Part shown: piece after piece, positions 40,708 through 48,171 of the stretch
Layout of the letters: each line of letters starts with the position of its first letter
How positions within the stretch are numbered: the stretch's first letter is position 1
The notes under the pieces: generated by a model
Seen by the model: the letters and a program-made list of their open reading frames with translations, nothing else
Database searches by the model: none
Told to the model about the DNA's origin: nothing
Virus record (IMG/VR): IMGVR_UViG_3300032116_000333
Location: 1 to 48,304 of that record
Direction: 5' to 3' (one strand)
Length of the DNA stretch: 48,304 nt
From: a virus
Made by a program: the position numbers and the translations under genes

Positions 40708-40978
40708 TTTCATTTCCTGTTTTTCTTTGTTTGGACATTGCCTTCCATCTCCTTACAGTAGGAGTGGTTTCAACTTCCTCTGGCGTCTCTATTATAACTC
40801 TTTCGTAACCGTCAAGCAAGGTTTTTTCCTTTATACTTCTCGGTAAATTGTTACAATAAAACACATCGTTGTGCATTGTCCAGGTATCTTTTCCAACTTT
40901 AAGATACCAACCCTGAAACTCTTTGATTTTTATTTCGTTGCGAGCGAAGTAATCACGCAACTCAGAAAGAGAGTGCAT
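40697..40978 (-). CDS. Small phage protein, function unknown
   Basis: A 93-aa protein with an aromatic-rich first half (FQGWYLKVGKDTWTMHNDVFYC) and a basic C-terminus. No membrane segment or enzyme motif is seen. It abuts the upstream 68-aa gene (TAATG-type junction) and overlaps the Sm-like gene by about 11 nt. Co-transcription with polymerase is likely. Confidence 0.75.
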   Translation of the reverse strand: MHSLSELRDYFARNEIKIKEFQGWYLKVGKDTWTMHNDVFYCNNLPRSIKEKTLLDGYERVIIETPEEVETTPTVRRWKAMSKQRKTGNENEY

Positions 40979-41184
40979 TATTCACCATCAGATGCGTCGC
41001 GATTCTCTGACGATTGTCGCTTCATCTTGAATCCAACATGATTAGCATGAGCAGCCATCATTGCTCGACGAAGATCACCACGTGCATGTTGATCACCAGT
41101 CCAGCCATAAACTTGACCCATTGTAAGCATACGCTTGATGCTGCGTGGGAGTTTAGCGTTAAAAAAATCACTACGATTAGCCAT
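40978..41184 (-). CDS. Small conserved-type basic phage protein
   Basis: A 68-aa protein beginning MANRSDFFNAKLPRSIKRML, with MGQVYGWTGDQHARGDLRRAM. I recognise SDFFNAKLPRSIKRML...GWTGDQHARGD as a well-conserved small protein of T4-like marine phages. Function is unknown. It overlaps the methyltransferase end by 8 nt. Confidence 0.83.
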   Translation of the reverse strand: MANRSDFFNAKLPRSIKRMLTMGQVYGWTGDQHARGDLRRAMMAAHANHVGFKMKRQSSENRDASDGE

Positions 41185-41773
41185 TTAATTCACCTTTATC
41201 AATTATCATTAAAATACTGTCGCTCTTTTCGTCAATTTGACGAAGGTCGAACACTTTAATACATTTTTGCAATTCACTTGGTACTGCATCTGATAGTTGA
41301 CGCAACCAACTGTACTCAACAATGTCCTCAATACACATTATACCATTATCTGACAATTTACTCAAATAATTTTTTACACAAAACAACATTGTATCTAAAG
41401 TATGGGGACCATCATCGATGATGATATCAAAGTAGTCGTCTTTAAAAAGGTTTAATGTTTCATTTTTGTAAGCATCACCAACAATTTCAATTATTCTTGA
41501 CTGATGATCCAATTTGTCACAGTGTTTGATATCAATTCCAACAACTGTTGCTTCAGGAAAGTAATCTCTCCACAACAGATGTGAACCGCCAGTATACACT
41601 CCTATCTCAAGAATGTTTTTTGTTAGTCGGAATCGTTTGAACAATTCACCATATGCACTTTCAACATATGAGTGTTTTTTATCCACCCAAGTGCATATCG
41701 TGTTGTCTGTAGAAAATTTATCTGTGTCGTATTTGTTTGTGCGACACAATTCAAGTAGTTCAGTACTATTCAT
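41177..41773 (-). CDS. SAM-dependent methyltransferase (CmcI/Methyltransf_24-like)
   Basis: A 198-aa class I methyltransferase. The SAM-binding motif I is ILEIGVYTGGS (about 54-64), motif II acidic end VVGIDIKH, and a DIIIDDGPHTLDTMLF stretch (DDG.H) typical of Methyltransf_24/CmcI and rhamnosyl O-methyltransferases. These enzymes methylate sugars or small molecules in known pathways. It closes the glycosyltransferase group, so methylation of the transferred sugar is a reasonable inference. Confidence 0.87.
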   Translation of the reverse strand: MNSTELLELCRTNKYDTDKFSTDNTICTWVDKKHSYVESAYGELFKRFRLTKNILEIGVYTGGSHLLWRDYFPEATVVGIDIKHCDKLDHQSRIIEIVGDAYKNETLNLFKDDYFDIIIDDGPHTLDTMLFCVKNYLSKLSDNGIMCIEDIVEYSWLRQLSDAVPSELQKCIKVFDLRQIDEKSDSILMIIDKGELNG

Positions 41774-42485
41774 TTAGTGCCTTCTCGCAACGAGCCCAAA
41801 ACATTTCTTGATTACCTGGATGAGCAATTTGGAAATTATGATAATAAAGGGGACCATGTTCTTCTGTCCCGAATGTTGTGCCAATACCATAAACTGGCAT
41901 ACCATCTTTCAACGCCCAATGTGGGTTTTGATCTTTTTCCCATCCATATTTGTGAGGCGCTTTATCGTAAGAAAGTGGCATAACAAGTTCAACAGGCATA
42001 TTCGCAGCCTCTGCAAGCCAAGTATATTCTTCGGCAACATCAGATCGCATAGTTTCCTGAGCAGATGGTTTCCCAATTTTCAAAAAAGTTTCTCGAGAAA
42101 GAGCGATGGCAGAAGGGGCAGCAAATAGATGTTGATCGTTCTCAATATGATTTGAACGTTGAACATTTCCAATAATTTTTCCTGCTGCAGCCTGTTCAAG
42201 ATAGTAATCAATCGAATGTTCGCTTAATGGAATACAATCAATATCAAGAATTAAAATTACGTCATGATCCAACTCTTGTTTAATTTGGGCTGAGGACATA
42301 TAATCTGGCGCAGCGCCATTAACAGTCCAAAAATAATCAATAAACTGACCATGAGTTGGTTGACCTTTTACTTGATATAGAGGCACTTTAGATTTGTTGA
42401 ATTTCTCAACAACTGCTCTTTGCAGTTCTGGTGTTTTATCCAGAATGTTGCCCATAAAGTAAGTTACGATACATGGATTTTTCAT
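41766..42485 (-). CDS. Glycosyltransferase-like protein with DxD motif
   Basis: A 239-aa protein with a short GT-A-like core: ILILDIDCIPLSEHSI (about 94-109) provides a DxD-like D-I-D for metal and nucleotide-sugar binding. GKIIGNVQRSNHI and FAAPSAIALSRETF follow. It is related to the shorter protein at 43305-43931, which shares IPL..(Y/H)SI...A..GKII and S(K)ETF/YxK(I/L)G(K/E)P. The C-terminus has YYHNFQIAHPGNQEMFW. Transfer of a sugar to a phage or host surface molecule is inferred; the acceptor is unknown. Confidence 0.82.
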   Translation of the reverse strand: MKNPCIVTYFMGNILDKTPELQRAVVEKFNKSKVPLYQVKGQPTHGQFIDYFWTVNGAAPDYMSSAQIKQELDHDVILILDIDCIPLSEHSIDYYLEQAAAGKIIGNVQRSNHIENDQHLFAAPSAIALSRETFLKIGKPSAQETMRSDVAEEYTWLAEAANMPVELVMPLSYDKAPHKYGWEKDQNPHWALKDGMPVYGIGTTFGTEEHGPLYYHNFQIAHPGNQEMFWARCEKALNE

Positions 42486-43330
42486 TTTGTACTCTCTAGT
42501 TTGTCTATTTCAGAAGAAAGATCAATCGTTAATTGATCATAGAATTTTTTGCGGGCTTGCAAAACTACATCATTAACTCTATGGTGAATGCCTCTATCGG
42601 CTTGATGATCTGATGCGGTCAAACGTCTTTGAATATTTTTCTTTCTTTTCAAAAATGATTCGGTGTATGGCGAAAGATTCATATGGCAAATTGCCAATTG
42701 ATCTGTTGCTCTAGTTAAATCCCAAAAATGTCTACCGACAGAATATACTGACGTGCCCAAATAATCAACATTATAGTTGTGAATACTTCTCATCCAACGA
42801 GTGTTTAGAATAACTCCCTCAGGCTTCTGTTGTTCAAAAACTTGGAAAGATTTGCCGCGATGTGGGTGCGGGTAATCTGACTTGTAGTGAACACCATGAT
42901 GGCGCTGCTTTAACAAAGAAATTTCTGAATCAGGTTCAACATTCTCATGTTCAGGTAAATCGTTCATTAGATGACACGGTATCAACACTTGTCGATTCAT
43001 TTTAAAATTATCAAGGAACGATAAATCTCCAATTAAAAACTCTGTTGCATTTAAAGTTGTAATCCAACTGCCAGGAAATTCTTCAAGAAGATCTTTTTCA
43101 ATTTTAGTTAAGACAACATCCCATAAAAAATTACTAACTTCTTTTTGTGTTACTTTATAATACCGCCAATGTGGAACGAACTTTTTGTAAAGTTCATATG
43201 TGTTATCATCGGAGTTATCATCACAATTAAAGTCAACAATAACTCCAAGATCAAACTTTTTTGCAGTGTGTGGTAGCCACCACTGCAGCATGTAGTGCTC
43301 AGTATCAGTGCTCAATACTACGATCTTCAT
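42482..43330 (-). CDS. Glycosyltransferase-like protein (GT2/GT92-type)
   Basis: A 282-aa protein. The start (MKIVVLSTDTEHYMLQWWLPH) and IVDFNCDDNSDDNTYELYKKF fit the N-terminal Rossmann part of Glyco_tranf_2_4-type enzymes. The expected D-x-D-E-F site is altered to TLNATEFL, so activity is uncertain. LNTRWMRSIHNYN later in the sequence resembles the family's R.iHNY segment. It overlaps the neighbouring genes on both sides and belongs to the same modification group. Confidence 0.75.
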   Translation of the reverse strand: MKIVVLSTDTEHYMLQWWLPHTAKKFDLGVIVDFNCDDNSDDNTYELYKKFVPHWRYYKVTQKEVSNFLWDVVLTKIEKDLLEEFPGSWITTLNATEFLIGDLSFLDNFKMNRQVLIPCHLMNDLPEHENVEPDSEISLLKQRHHGVHYKSDYPHPHRGKSFQVFEQQKPEGVILNTRWMRSIHNYNVDYLGTSVYSVGRHFWDLTRATDQLAICHMNLSPYTESFLKRKKNIQRRLTASDHQADRGIHHRVNDVVLQARKKFYDQLTIDLSSEIDKLESTK

Positions 43331-43931
43331 ACATACCTCTCACTAATACTTCTTCACATTTGTCCCAAAACTTTTTCTCATGATCCTCGCCACCAGATTG
43401 CCAAAAAAGATCTTTACCATCTAGCGAATACGTTTTTGTATTGTCGACAATACTACTTACAGTTAATGTTTGTATCGGAATACGATTTTTTCGCGCCGCA
43501 CTAAACAAATCTTTCATGTTTGGCTCACCCAGTTTTCTGTACGTTTCTTTACTGAAAGCAATACCATCGTATAGAGAAAAATTGATAATTTTACCTTCAG
43601 TTGCAGCATCAACTATAACTTGAATTGAATATGGTTCAAGCGGAATAATCTTACTATTCAAAAATACAATAACTTCTGCATTAACAGAACCTTTTGAATT
43701 TTCTTTCACATTCTTTGCGATTTCTGGATTAATTTCTTTAGGTGAACAATTGTTCATAATCCAAAGAAAATTTTGAAAATCCATAGATGACATATCTGTT
43801 CCGAACCCAAGTTTTGGGTATTCTTGAACATTAAATTTGTCGTATATTTCTCTTTGAAGTTCGATTGTTTTGCTTTTTACGCCAGCAAAATAAATGGTCG
43901 AAATCAAAACTGATGGTGTTACTTTTTCCAA
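43305..43931 (-). CDS. Divergent paralogue of the 41766 glycosyltransferase-like protein, DxD lost
   Basis: A 208-aa protein that reads as a shorter, diverged copy of the 239-aa glycosyltransferase-like protein. They share a similar start (FAGVKSKTIELQREIYDKFN), FLNSKIIPLEPYSI in place of LDIDCIPLSEHSI, and AFSKETYRKLGEP. The metal-binding DxD is replaced by NSK, so it is probably not an active glycosyltransferase. The start is TTG at 43931, with GGAG 7 nt upstream, inside the end of the preceding gene. A partner or regulatory subunit, or a decaying copy, are the options. Confidence 0.75.
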   Translation of the reverse strand: MEKVTPSVLISTIYFAGVKSKTIELQREIYDKFNVQEYPKLGFGTDMSSMDFQNFLWIMNNCSPKEINPEIAKNVKENSKGSVNAEVIVFLNSKIIPLEPYSIQVIVDAATEGKIINFSLYDGIAFSKETYRKLGEPNMKDLFSAARKNRIPIQTLTVSSIVDNTKTYSLDGKDLFWQSGGEDHEKKFWDKCEEVLVRGMYEDRSIEH

Positions 43932-44671
43932 GGAAGAACTCCATTATAACGTTTCAACATAACATCATTTCCATTCAAGAAAAATTCTCCTTGTACAGAA
44001 AGACCTGTGTTACCTACACGATATTTTACCGTATAGTCCAACACTCCGTCAAATTTTAATTTGTTATTTGGATGCATAAGCATTGCTGCAATCACACGAT
44101 CAATTTCAGGTTGACCTGGTTCACGGAACTTGCGATACCAAACTGGTGACATACCAACAGCGACTTGTTTCTTTACAAAGTAACAATTTACATCTACGAA
44201 AAAATCTCTCGCATCAAGAACAGAAGCCCACTTTCCTAAACTTTCACAATCATCAAAACAAATGAATTTACCTTCCTGATTGATAATTTTTCTTAGTGAA
44301 AACGCCCAATCTAAATCTTTTTCTTTTACCAAAGCAACTAATTTTTCAACATGATCTGGTTCAAGTGCATTATCTTCATCTAGGAAAATAAAATAATCAC
44401 CATTTGCAATAAAGCTGAGAGCACCATAGATGCGATGACCGTTATAACGATCAGTGCCTGTAGCAAAGGGTAGAACCATGAGTTGATCACTGCTACTTTC
44501 TCCTCTTGGAAAAGTTGCTTCATAAAGAACTGGATCGGCTTGTTTCCATCTTTCCTTTCCGTCAATAACAACGATATGTTCTATATCTTTATATGTCTGA
44601 GCACGAACAGATTCGATACACTCTTTTAGATGAGGATTGCCGACGCTTGCTGTAATAATACTTACTTTCAT
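43919..44671 (-). CDS. Family 2 glycosyltransferase
   Basis: A 250-aa GT-A enzyme. The start MKVSIITASVGNPHLKECIES, QTYKDIEHIVVIDG and FIFLDEDNALEPDHVEKL give the nucleotide-sugar binding fold and the DxD-type metal site (D-E-D). This is a typical GT2 family layout of normal size. It overlaps the oxygenase gene by 4 nt. With the dTDP-sugar genes of this phage, a dTDP-deoxysugar donor is possible. The acceptor (virion protein, DNA base or host glycan) is not shown. Confidence 0.9.
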   Translation of the reverse strand: MKVSIITASVGNPHLKECIESVRAQTYKDIEHIVVIDGKERWKQADPVLYEATFPRGESSSDQLMVLPFATGTDRYNGHRIYGALSFIANGDYFIFLDEDNALEPDHVEKLVALVKEKDLDWAFSLRKIINQEGKFICFDDCESLGKWASVLDARDFFVDVNCYFVKKQVAVGMSPVWYRKFREPGQPEIDRVIAAMLMHPNNKLKFDGVLDYTVKYRVGNTGLSVQGEFFLNGNDVMLKRYNGVLPWKK

Positions 44672-45420
44672 AATTGGCTTCTCTTTTTACAGAATTCCAT
44701 AATACTCGGATCATCATATTGATCTTTGTGTGGAGTGAAGAACGCTTTCTTTCGCGTCTCAGTTTCTAATGTGATTGGCGTTAAGTAATAAGTCGCTAAA
44801 CTCATTCTAGCAATTTCTTGAGGACAAGTCAACTCATCTGGCAATCCGTGCCAAGAGTTATGAGTTGTATCGAAAATGACTGCGCGATTAAATTTGTTTT
44901 CGTAACGCGCATAACATTCTTTTGGAAGATTCTTTTCGTAATCGTGCGACCAGAACTCTATTCCGCCGCCCCACTCTGCAACCCAATCAGGAGTTATGTA
45001 AACAATTACATTAAAGTTTCTGCGCAAAGGTAGTTTTGGATGTACAGAATAGTCTTTATGGATATTCAATTTGCCACCACGGCAATGCGAGTGCATTCCG
45101 CCGCCATGCAAACCATAGTCAGCATGAATCTCTGACATACCTGTAATGACTTTGAGTTTACTCACAAACTCTTCACTGCAAAGATAGTAAAGTGCAGAAT
45201 AAATGCTTGATGGGAATTTATCCCAGTGCGAACATGCTTTCTTTACTTCAACAGGATTATTGTACGCTACTGTCCAAACATCAGAATCGTGTTTAGGAAA
45301 TTCAGCGGCGATTTTATTTGCTAGTTCTTCTTCAAAAAAGTTATCAATTACAACATGATTGAAGGGTTCTGCTTTCTTGAACTTCTCGTTGAGTGAAACG
45401 AGATCTAACTCGTTAATCAT
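44668..45420 (-). CDS. 2-oxoglutarate/Fe(II)-dependent oxygenase (prolyl-4-hydroxylase-like)
   Basis: A 250-aa protein with the double-stranded beta-helix oxygenase signature. The iron ligands are H121-x-D123 (LNIHKDYSVHP) and H191 (NSWHGLPDEL), and R205 (ARMSLATYYL) would bind 2-oxoglutarate. NVIVYITPDW, GGGIEFW and AVIFDTTHNSWHG complete the usual strands. Such enzymes hydroxylate protein side chains or nucleobases and are common in marine T4-like phages. As first gene of the glycosyltransferase group it may create the hydroxyl to which a sugar is added (inference). Confidence 0.9.
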   Translation of the reverse strand: MINELDLVSLNEKFKKAEPFNHVVIDNFFEEELANKIAAEFPKHDSDVWTVAYNNPVEVKKACSHWDKFPSSIYSALYYLCSEEFVSKLKVITGMSEIHADYGLHGGGMHSHCRGGKLNIHKDYSVHPKLPLRRNFNVIVYITPDWVAEWGGGIEFWSHDYEKNLPKECYARYENKFNRAVIFDTTHNSWHGLPDELTCPQEIARMSLATYYLTPITLETETRKKAFFTPHKDQYDDPSIMEFCKKRSQL

Positions 45421-45430
45421 AAAATATCCA

Positions 45431-45466
45431 TCAGTGACATCGTATCCTTTATTTAGTCGTCACTGA
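45431..45466 (-). repeat. 8-bp inverted repeat around a late-promoter-like box
   Basis: Arms at 45431-45438 and 45459-45466 (tcagtgac / gtcactga) are perfect. The 20-nt loop holds CTAAATAA on the minus strand (45450-45456 core), a weak late-promoter-like box 30 nt before the oxygenase ATG. The outer arm overlaps the stop of the upstream gene. No U-run follows, so it is not called a terminator. Confidence 0.4.
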
Positions 45467-45723
45467 AAGACTACTCGCAAAATCCCTGCGAATAGTATAA
45501 CGCCAATGACGCCATTAAGAATCATCAACGCACGATCATTCCACTTGAATCCAACATAAAACCAACCTACAGCACCAATCCAACTACAAACTAAATCAAT
45601 CCACTGAAACTGGACTAAACCACTAGCGCGTATGGTGATGCCAATAAGAGTAATGATGCTTGCAGTCCATTTCACATACCACGTGATGTCATACTTTGGT
45701 GTTACTGATTTAAGTGTACTCAT
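45460..45723 (-). CDS. DUF6552-like small membrane protein
   Basis: An 87-aa protein with three likely membrane segments (about 16-33, 42-59, 65-85). The start region YDITWYVKWTASIITLIGI, WIGAVGWFYVGFKWNDRA and ILNG match a family in T4-like marine phages that I recall as DUF6552. No function is known. It overlaps the DUF1289-like gene by 4 nt. Confidence 0.83.
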   Translation of the reverse strand: MSTLKSVTPKYDITWYVKWTASIITLIGITIRASGLVQFQWIDLVCSWIGAVGWFYVGFKWNDRALMILNGVIGVILFAGILRVVFQ

Positions 45724-45902
45724 CTACGGCAACTTCCTTTGTTGGCTCTACGTTCGCGTTCTTCGCATTCGCGTACTACAAGTTTTTGTTCATCATGAGT
45801 CATTTTAGTCCAGCGAGATATTTCTTCTAATGTGCGAAAACACCCGACGCAAGTGCCACGTCGGGTGTCCATTTTACATATTCCTTTGCAGGGACTTCGC
45901 AT
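45720..45902 (-). CDS. DUF1289-like small cysteine protein
   Basis: A 60-aa protein with C5-x3-C9...C18-x2-C21 and a helical RTLEEISRW segment: the pattern SPCxxxCxMD...CxGCxRTxxEIxxW is diagnostic of DUF1289, a bacterial and phage family with a probable metal or Fe-S site. It is flanked by two small membrane proteins, with overlaps of 1-4 nt. Function is unknown. Confidence 0.9.
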   Translation of the reverse strand: MRSPCKGICKMDTRRGTCVGCFRTLEEISRWTKMTHDEQKLVVRECEERERRANKGSCRR

Positions 45903-46111
45903 TAATCCTTTAACTTTTCTTCCGCAATAAACTTGTTGAGATAGTAATCATATGCAAGCCAACCGAACCAAGCAACCATGCTCGCAAGGATTAACCACAT
46001 ACCAAGTTTAGGACCAAGCAGTCCAAGAAGAAAATAAACACCGACGCCTGCAACAAGCCACAGCGCCATCACCTTTGCGGTTTCAACTAAAGCCTTCGTT
46101 TTAACAGACAT
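45902..46111 (-). CDS. Two-helix small membrane protein
   Basis: A 69-aa protein with two transmembrane segments (about 13-31 and 35-54) and a short charged tail (FIAEEKLKD). It abuts the DUF1289-like gene (TAATG). No family recognised; a role at the host membrane during early infection is possible. Confidence 0.8.
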   Translation of the reverse strand: MSVKTKALVETAKVMALWLVAGVGVYFLLGLLGPKLGMWLILASMVAWFGWLAYDYYLNKFIAEEKLKD

Positions 46112-46120
46112 AAATCCTCC

Positions 46121-46441
46121 TTAACCTCGCCGCATGCGAGAGATATCTTTCATTTGCTCTTCATCAATAACAGGAACCGCATTGCTTTTGTGCATTGTCG
46201 CGATACCTTTTACCAAAGAACCTGTATACATCAGGCTCTCTCTTTTTTCTGTAAAGATTTTATCTGAGTTTAACGACTCAACCTTTCGTGCCTCATCTGC
46301 TCCGACTCTCGGACCATAAGACAGACTCGGCAACTTCTCAACACCAAGAATAGCAGACGACTTGCTATACTTCTTGGCAATCACACCTTTGACTTTGCGT
46401 TTCTTTTTAGGTTTGAAACGCGCAGCGCAATATATCATCAT
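46121..46441 (-). CDS. Small conserved-type phage protein, function unknown
   Basis: A 106-aa protein with a basic first part (RFKPKKKRKVKGVIAKK) and a C-terminus HKSNAVPVIDEEQMKDISRMRRG. The KSN.VPVI...MKDI..MRR ending is one I recall from many T4-like marine phages. No enzymatic motif is present. It overlaps the next gene upstream by 4 nt. Two ATGs lie in tandem at the start. Confidence 0.8.
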   Translation of the reverse strand: MMIYCAARFKPKKKRKVKGVIAKKYSKSSAILGVEKLPSLSYGPRVGADEARKVESLNSDKIFTEKRESLMYTGSLVKGIATMHKSNAVPVIDEEQMKDISRMRRG

Positions 46442-46626
46442 ACAGGATATGTTTCCACGTGGGTGTTATAGAAACGATTCAGTTCAAGAATTTTCGTTCG
46501 CATCTCGTGCGGTACAGGCATATCATGAATTGCATTCAAGGCAATCATAGAATTAGCAAACTGCCGCAACACTCGCAACTCTTCAGTTGTGCCACGAGGC
46601 AATACCTCAAAATCACCATTAGACAT
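46438..46626 (-). CDS. Small conserved-type phage protein, function unknown
   Basis: A 62-aa protein starting MSNGDFEVLPRGTTEELRVL. The FEVLPRGT.EEL..LR.FAN pattern is familiar from marine phages. It is mainly helical and has no motif of known function. The ATG at 46626 is preferred over an upstream alternative at 46638 because it begins the conserved part. Confidence 0.78.
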   Translation of the reverse strand: MSNGDFEVLPRGTTEELRVLRQFANSMIALNAIHDMPVPHEMRTKILELNRFYNTHVETYPV

Positions 46627-46638
46627 TATTTGCTCCAA

Positions 46639-46794
46639 TTAAATAATTTGACTACAAGAATATACAAGCAACAATATTAAGATAATAAAAATGCTTCCGA
46701 TGTATTCCCAAACGAAACCAATACAAGCAATAAAGAATTTAATCAATAGGATTGGTAACAATAACAGAAGCAATATTACTATCAAAAATTCCAT
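46639..46794 (-). CDS. 51-aa double-transmembrane protein
   Basis: A short ORF filling the 170-nt space between two small genes. The sequence is almost wholly hydrophobic: one segment at about 3-18 (LIVILLLLLLPILLI), a short turn with Lys, and a second at about 33-46, ending SCSQII. It starts 1 nt before the end of the upstream gene's spacing and shares the operon orientation. Such size and composition occur in toxic small phage membrane proteins, but nothing further can be said. Confidence 0.68.
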   Translation of the reverse strand: MEFLIVILLLLLLPILLIKFFIACIGFVWEYIGSIFIILILLLVYSCSQII

Positions 46795-46795
46795 A

Positions 46796-47017
46796 TCAAA
46801 CTTTTTCTACAAGTTTAGATAAAGTGTAATCGGCAATCTTGGCTCGAATCATCGTAGGAATATCCGTGTAAGGATCTTCCAAGAAATAAGAGCAACCATC
46901 CTTCCATGTATTGTACTTTACAAAGCGAGCGTAGTCAAGCATATGCTTTCGATTGCTTGCATCAAACGGAACTCTTGTCCTTGGCGCGAGAATAGAACGG
47001 CGATATTCACTTATCAT
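46796..47017 (-). CDS. Small conserved-type phage protein, function unknown
   Basis: A 73-aa protein with the well-marked pattern FVKYNTWKDGCSYFLEDPYTD followed by IPTMIRAKIADYTLSKLVE. I recall this from many T4-like phages as a conserved hypothetical. The ATG at 47017 overlaps the stop of the preceding gene (ATGA). No function is known. Confidence 0.83.
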   Translation of the reverse strand: MISEYRRSILAPRTRVPFDASNRKHMLDYARFVKYNTWKDGCSYFLEDPYTDIPTMIRAKIADYTLSKLVEKV

Positions 47018-47238
47018 TTGATTGCCCAGTTCCAATCTTCCTCAGAGGGAGTCACCAATCGTTCAGTCTCAATATCTCTAGCAAGATCGTCAATGACTTC
47101 GAATCCCAATTCAATCAGACGATCCTCGACATACTTCGGTCGAACGCCACGCAACTCCTCTTCCGTGAAGATTACAACAGCGCAACCCATTGCCTCAAGT
47201 TCGCGACCCAACTCAACAATTCTTGCCATGTCACTCAT
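47014..47238 (-). CDS. Small conserved-type phage protein, function unknown
   Basis: A 74-aa protein with AVVIFTEEELRGV and YVEDRLIELGFEVIDDLA. The VIFT.EELRG....YVEDRL.E.G pattern is familiar from T4-like marine phages. It is overlapped at both ends by its neighbours (1-4 nt), so it is part of a tight operon of small genes. Confidence 0.8.
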   Translation of the reverse strand: MSDMARIVELGRELEAMGCAVVIFTEEELRGVRPKYVEDRLIELGFEVIDDLARDIETERLVTPSEEDWNWAIK

Positions 47239-47471
47239 TAGTAATGCTCCGCATTGTAATCAATGTCACCAGGTTCAAACGTTAAATCATCATATGAAAC
47301 CATGTCAGTATCAGGCTCGTCATAATCCATATCGCGCTTTTCATACGCTGCGAGGATCTCATTTACTTCAGTTACAGACAAGCCAGTGATCTTTGCGATC
47401 TCTACTTCTCGTAGACCATCATGACGATACATCTCAATCACATCAATCTCTAAATTTTTAAAATAACCCAT
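47238..47471 (-). CDS. Small protein with helix-turn-helix-like segment
   Basis: A 77-aa protein. Residues about 8-40 (DVIEMYRHDGLREVEIAKITGL...VNEILAAYE) read as a sigma-70-region-4 or HTH-type helix-turn-helix, and the rest is very acidic (DYDEPDTD). The start at 47471 is chosen; an upstream extension would run into the preceding gene. A DNA-binding or transcription role is possible from the HTH. Confidence 0.75.
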   Translation of the reverse strand: MGYFKNLEIDVIEMYRHDGLREVEIAKITGLSVTEVNEILAAYEKRDMDYDEPDTDMVSYDDLTFEPGDIDYNAEHY

Positions 47472-47472
47472 T

Positions 47473-47736
47473 TTACACCTTTTGTATTCTGTGTTCGTAC
47501 TCAAACTGCGAAAGTTCTATTGGTACCTTCACTTGTTTTCCAACACGCGTGTAGTCTTGATTCGCAAAACTATCATACACGCAATCAATCAAGAAAACTT
47601 TAACATTGTCAATAATCGAAATTTCGCGAACAACACCGACAACGTAGCATTCAAACCCACTTCGAGGCATCATGTCGTATGCTTTGATGCACTCGCCGAC
47701 TTTCACAATGCTTTCAAATTTAGGTTTTCCTGCCAT
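47473..47736 (-). CDS. Small conserved-type phage protein, beta-rich
   Basis: An 87-aa protein with VKVGECIKAYDMMPRSGFECYVVGVV and a later RVGKQVKVPIE. The pattern KVG..I.AYD.....(x).YV.G.V is one I associate with small beta-barrel proteins of T4-like cyanophages. No function known. It abuts both neighbours. Confidence 0.78.
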   Translation of the reverse strand: MAGKPKFESIVKVGECIKAYDMMPRSGFECYVVGVVREISIIDNVKVFLIDCVYDSFANQDYTRVGKQVKVPIELSQFEYEHRIQKV

Positions 47737-47960
47737 TAGAAGGGAACCCCCTCTCCCATCGGAATCGAATCGCGCTCTTTTGAATACTTGCGATCACCAA
47801 GAACAAGAAGAAGATTGCTCGCTCGCTCAAGTTTCTCGGCAAGATCATAACAATTCTTCGCGTCAAGATCGTACTGTGTCGTCGTGTTCGCAAGAACAAG
47901 ATCGATACCGTTCACAATATCAATCGCTTCACTCAACAACGTTTCGTTTTCAATTTTCAT
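47736..47960 (-). CDS. Small helical phage protein, function unknown
   Basis: A 74-aa protein, mostly helical (LLSEAIDIVNGIDLVLANTT, LAEKLERASNLLLVLGDRK). The ATG at 47960 is the natural start since the preceding gene ends just beyond it. No motif recognised. Confidence 0.72.
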   Translation of the reverse strand: MKIENETLLSEAIDIVNGIDLVLANTTTQYDLDAKNCYDLAEKLERASNLLLVLGDRKYSKERDSIPMGEGVPF

Positions 47961-47961
47961 A

Positions 47962-48171
47962 TCAACCCCAGTCTTTAAAAGCGCCAGCGGCTTGGTTTTC
48001 TCTCCAGCCGCGAGTGTATTCTTCAATCTCTTCGAGAGTCATTTCTGACTGCTGAATCTCATCAGATCTATAAGTGCCGCCCACGAAATAGTGCGGACGA
48101 AACGATCGCTGATAGTAACTGTCGGCAGAACCACGATCATACGGACTGCCGTGATCACGATCGAGACGCAT
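47962..48171 (-). CDS. Small conserved-type phage protein (GSADSYY family)
   Basis: A 69-aa protein starting MRLDRDHGSPYDRGSADSYY, with RPHYFVGGTY and a C-terminal EEIEEYTRGWRENQAAGAFKDWG. The SPYDRGSADSYY...PH...GTY...E....E..FKDWG pattern is widespread in marine phages. Function unknown. Its ATG overlaps the upstream stop (TAATG). Confidence 0.82.
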   Translation of the reverse strand: MRLDRDHGSPYDRGSADSYYQRSFRPHYFVGGTYRSDEIQQSEMTLEEIEEYTRGWRENQAAGAFKDWG

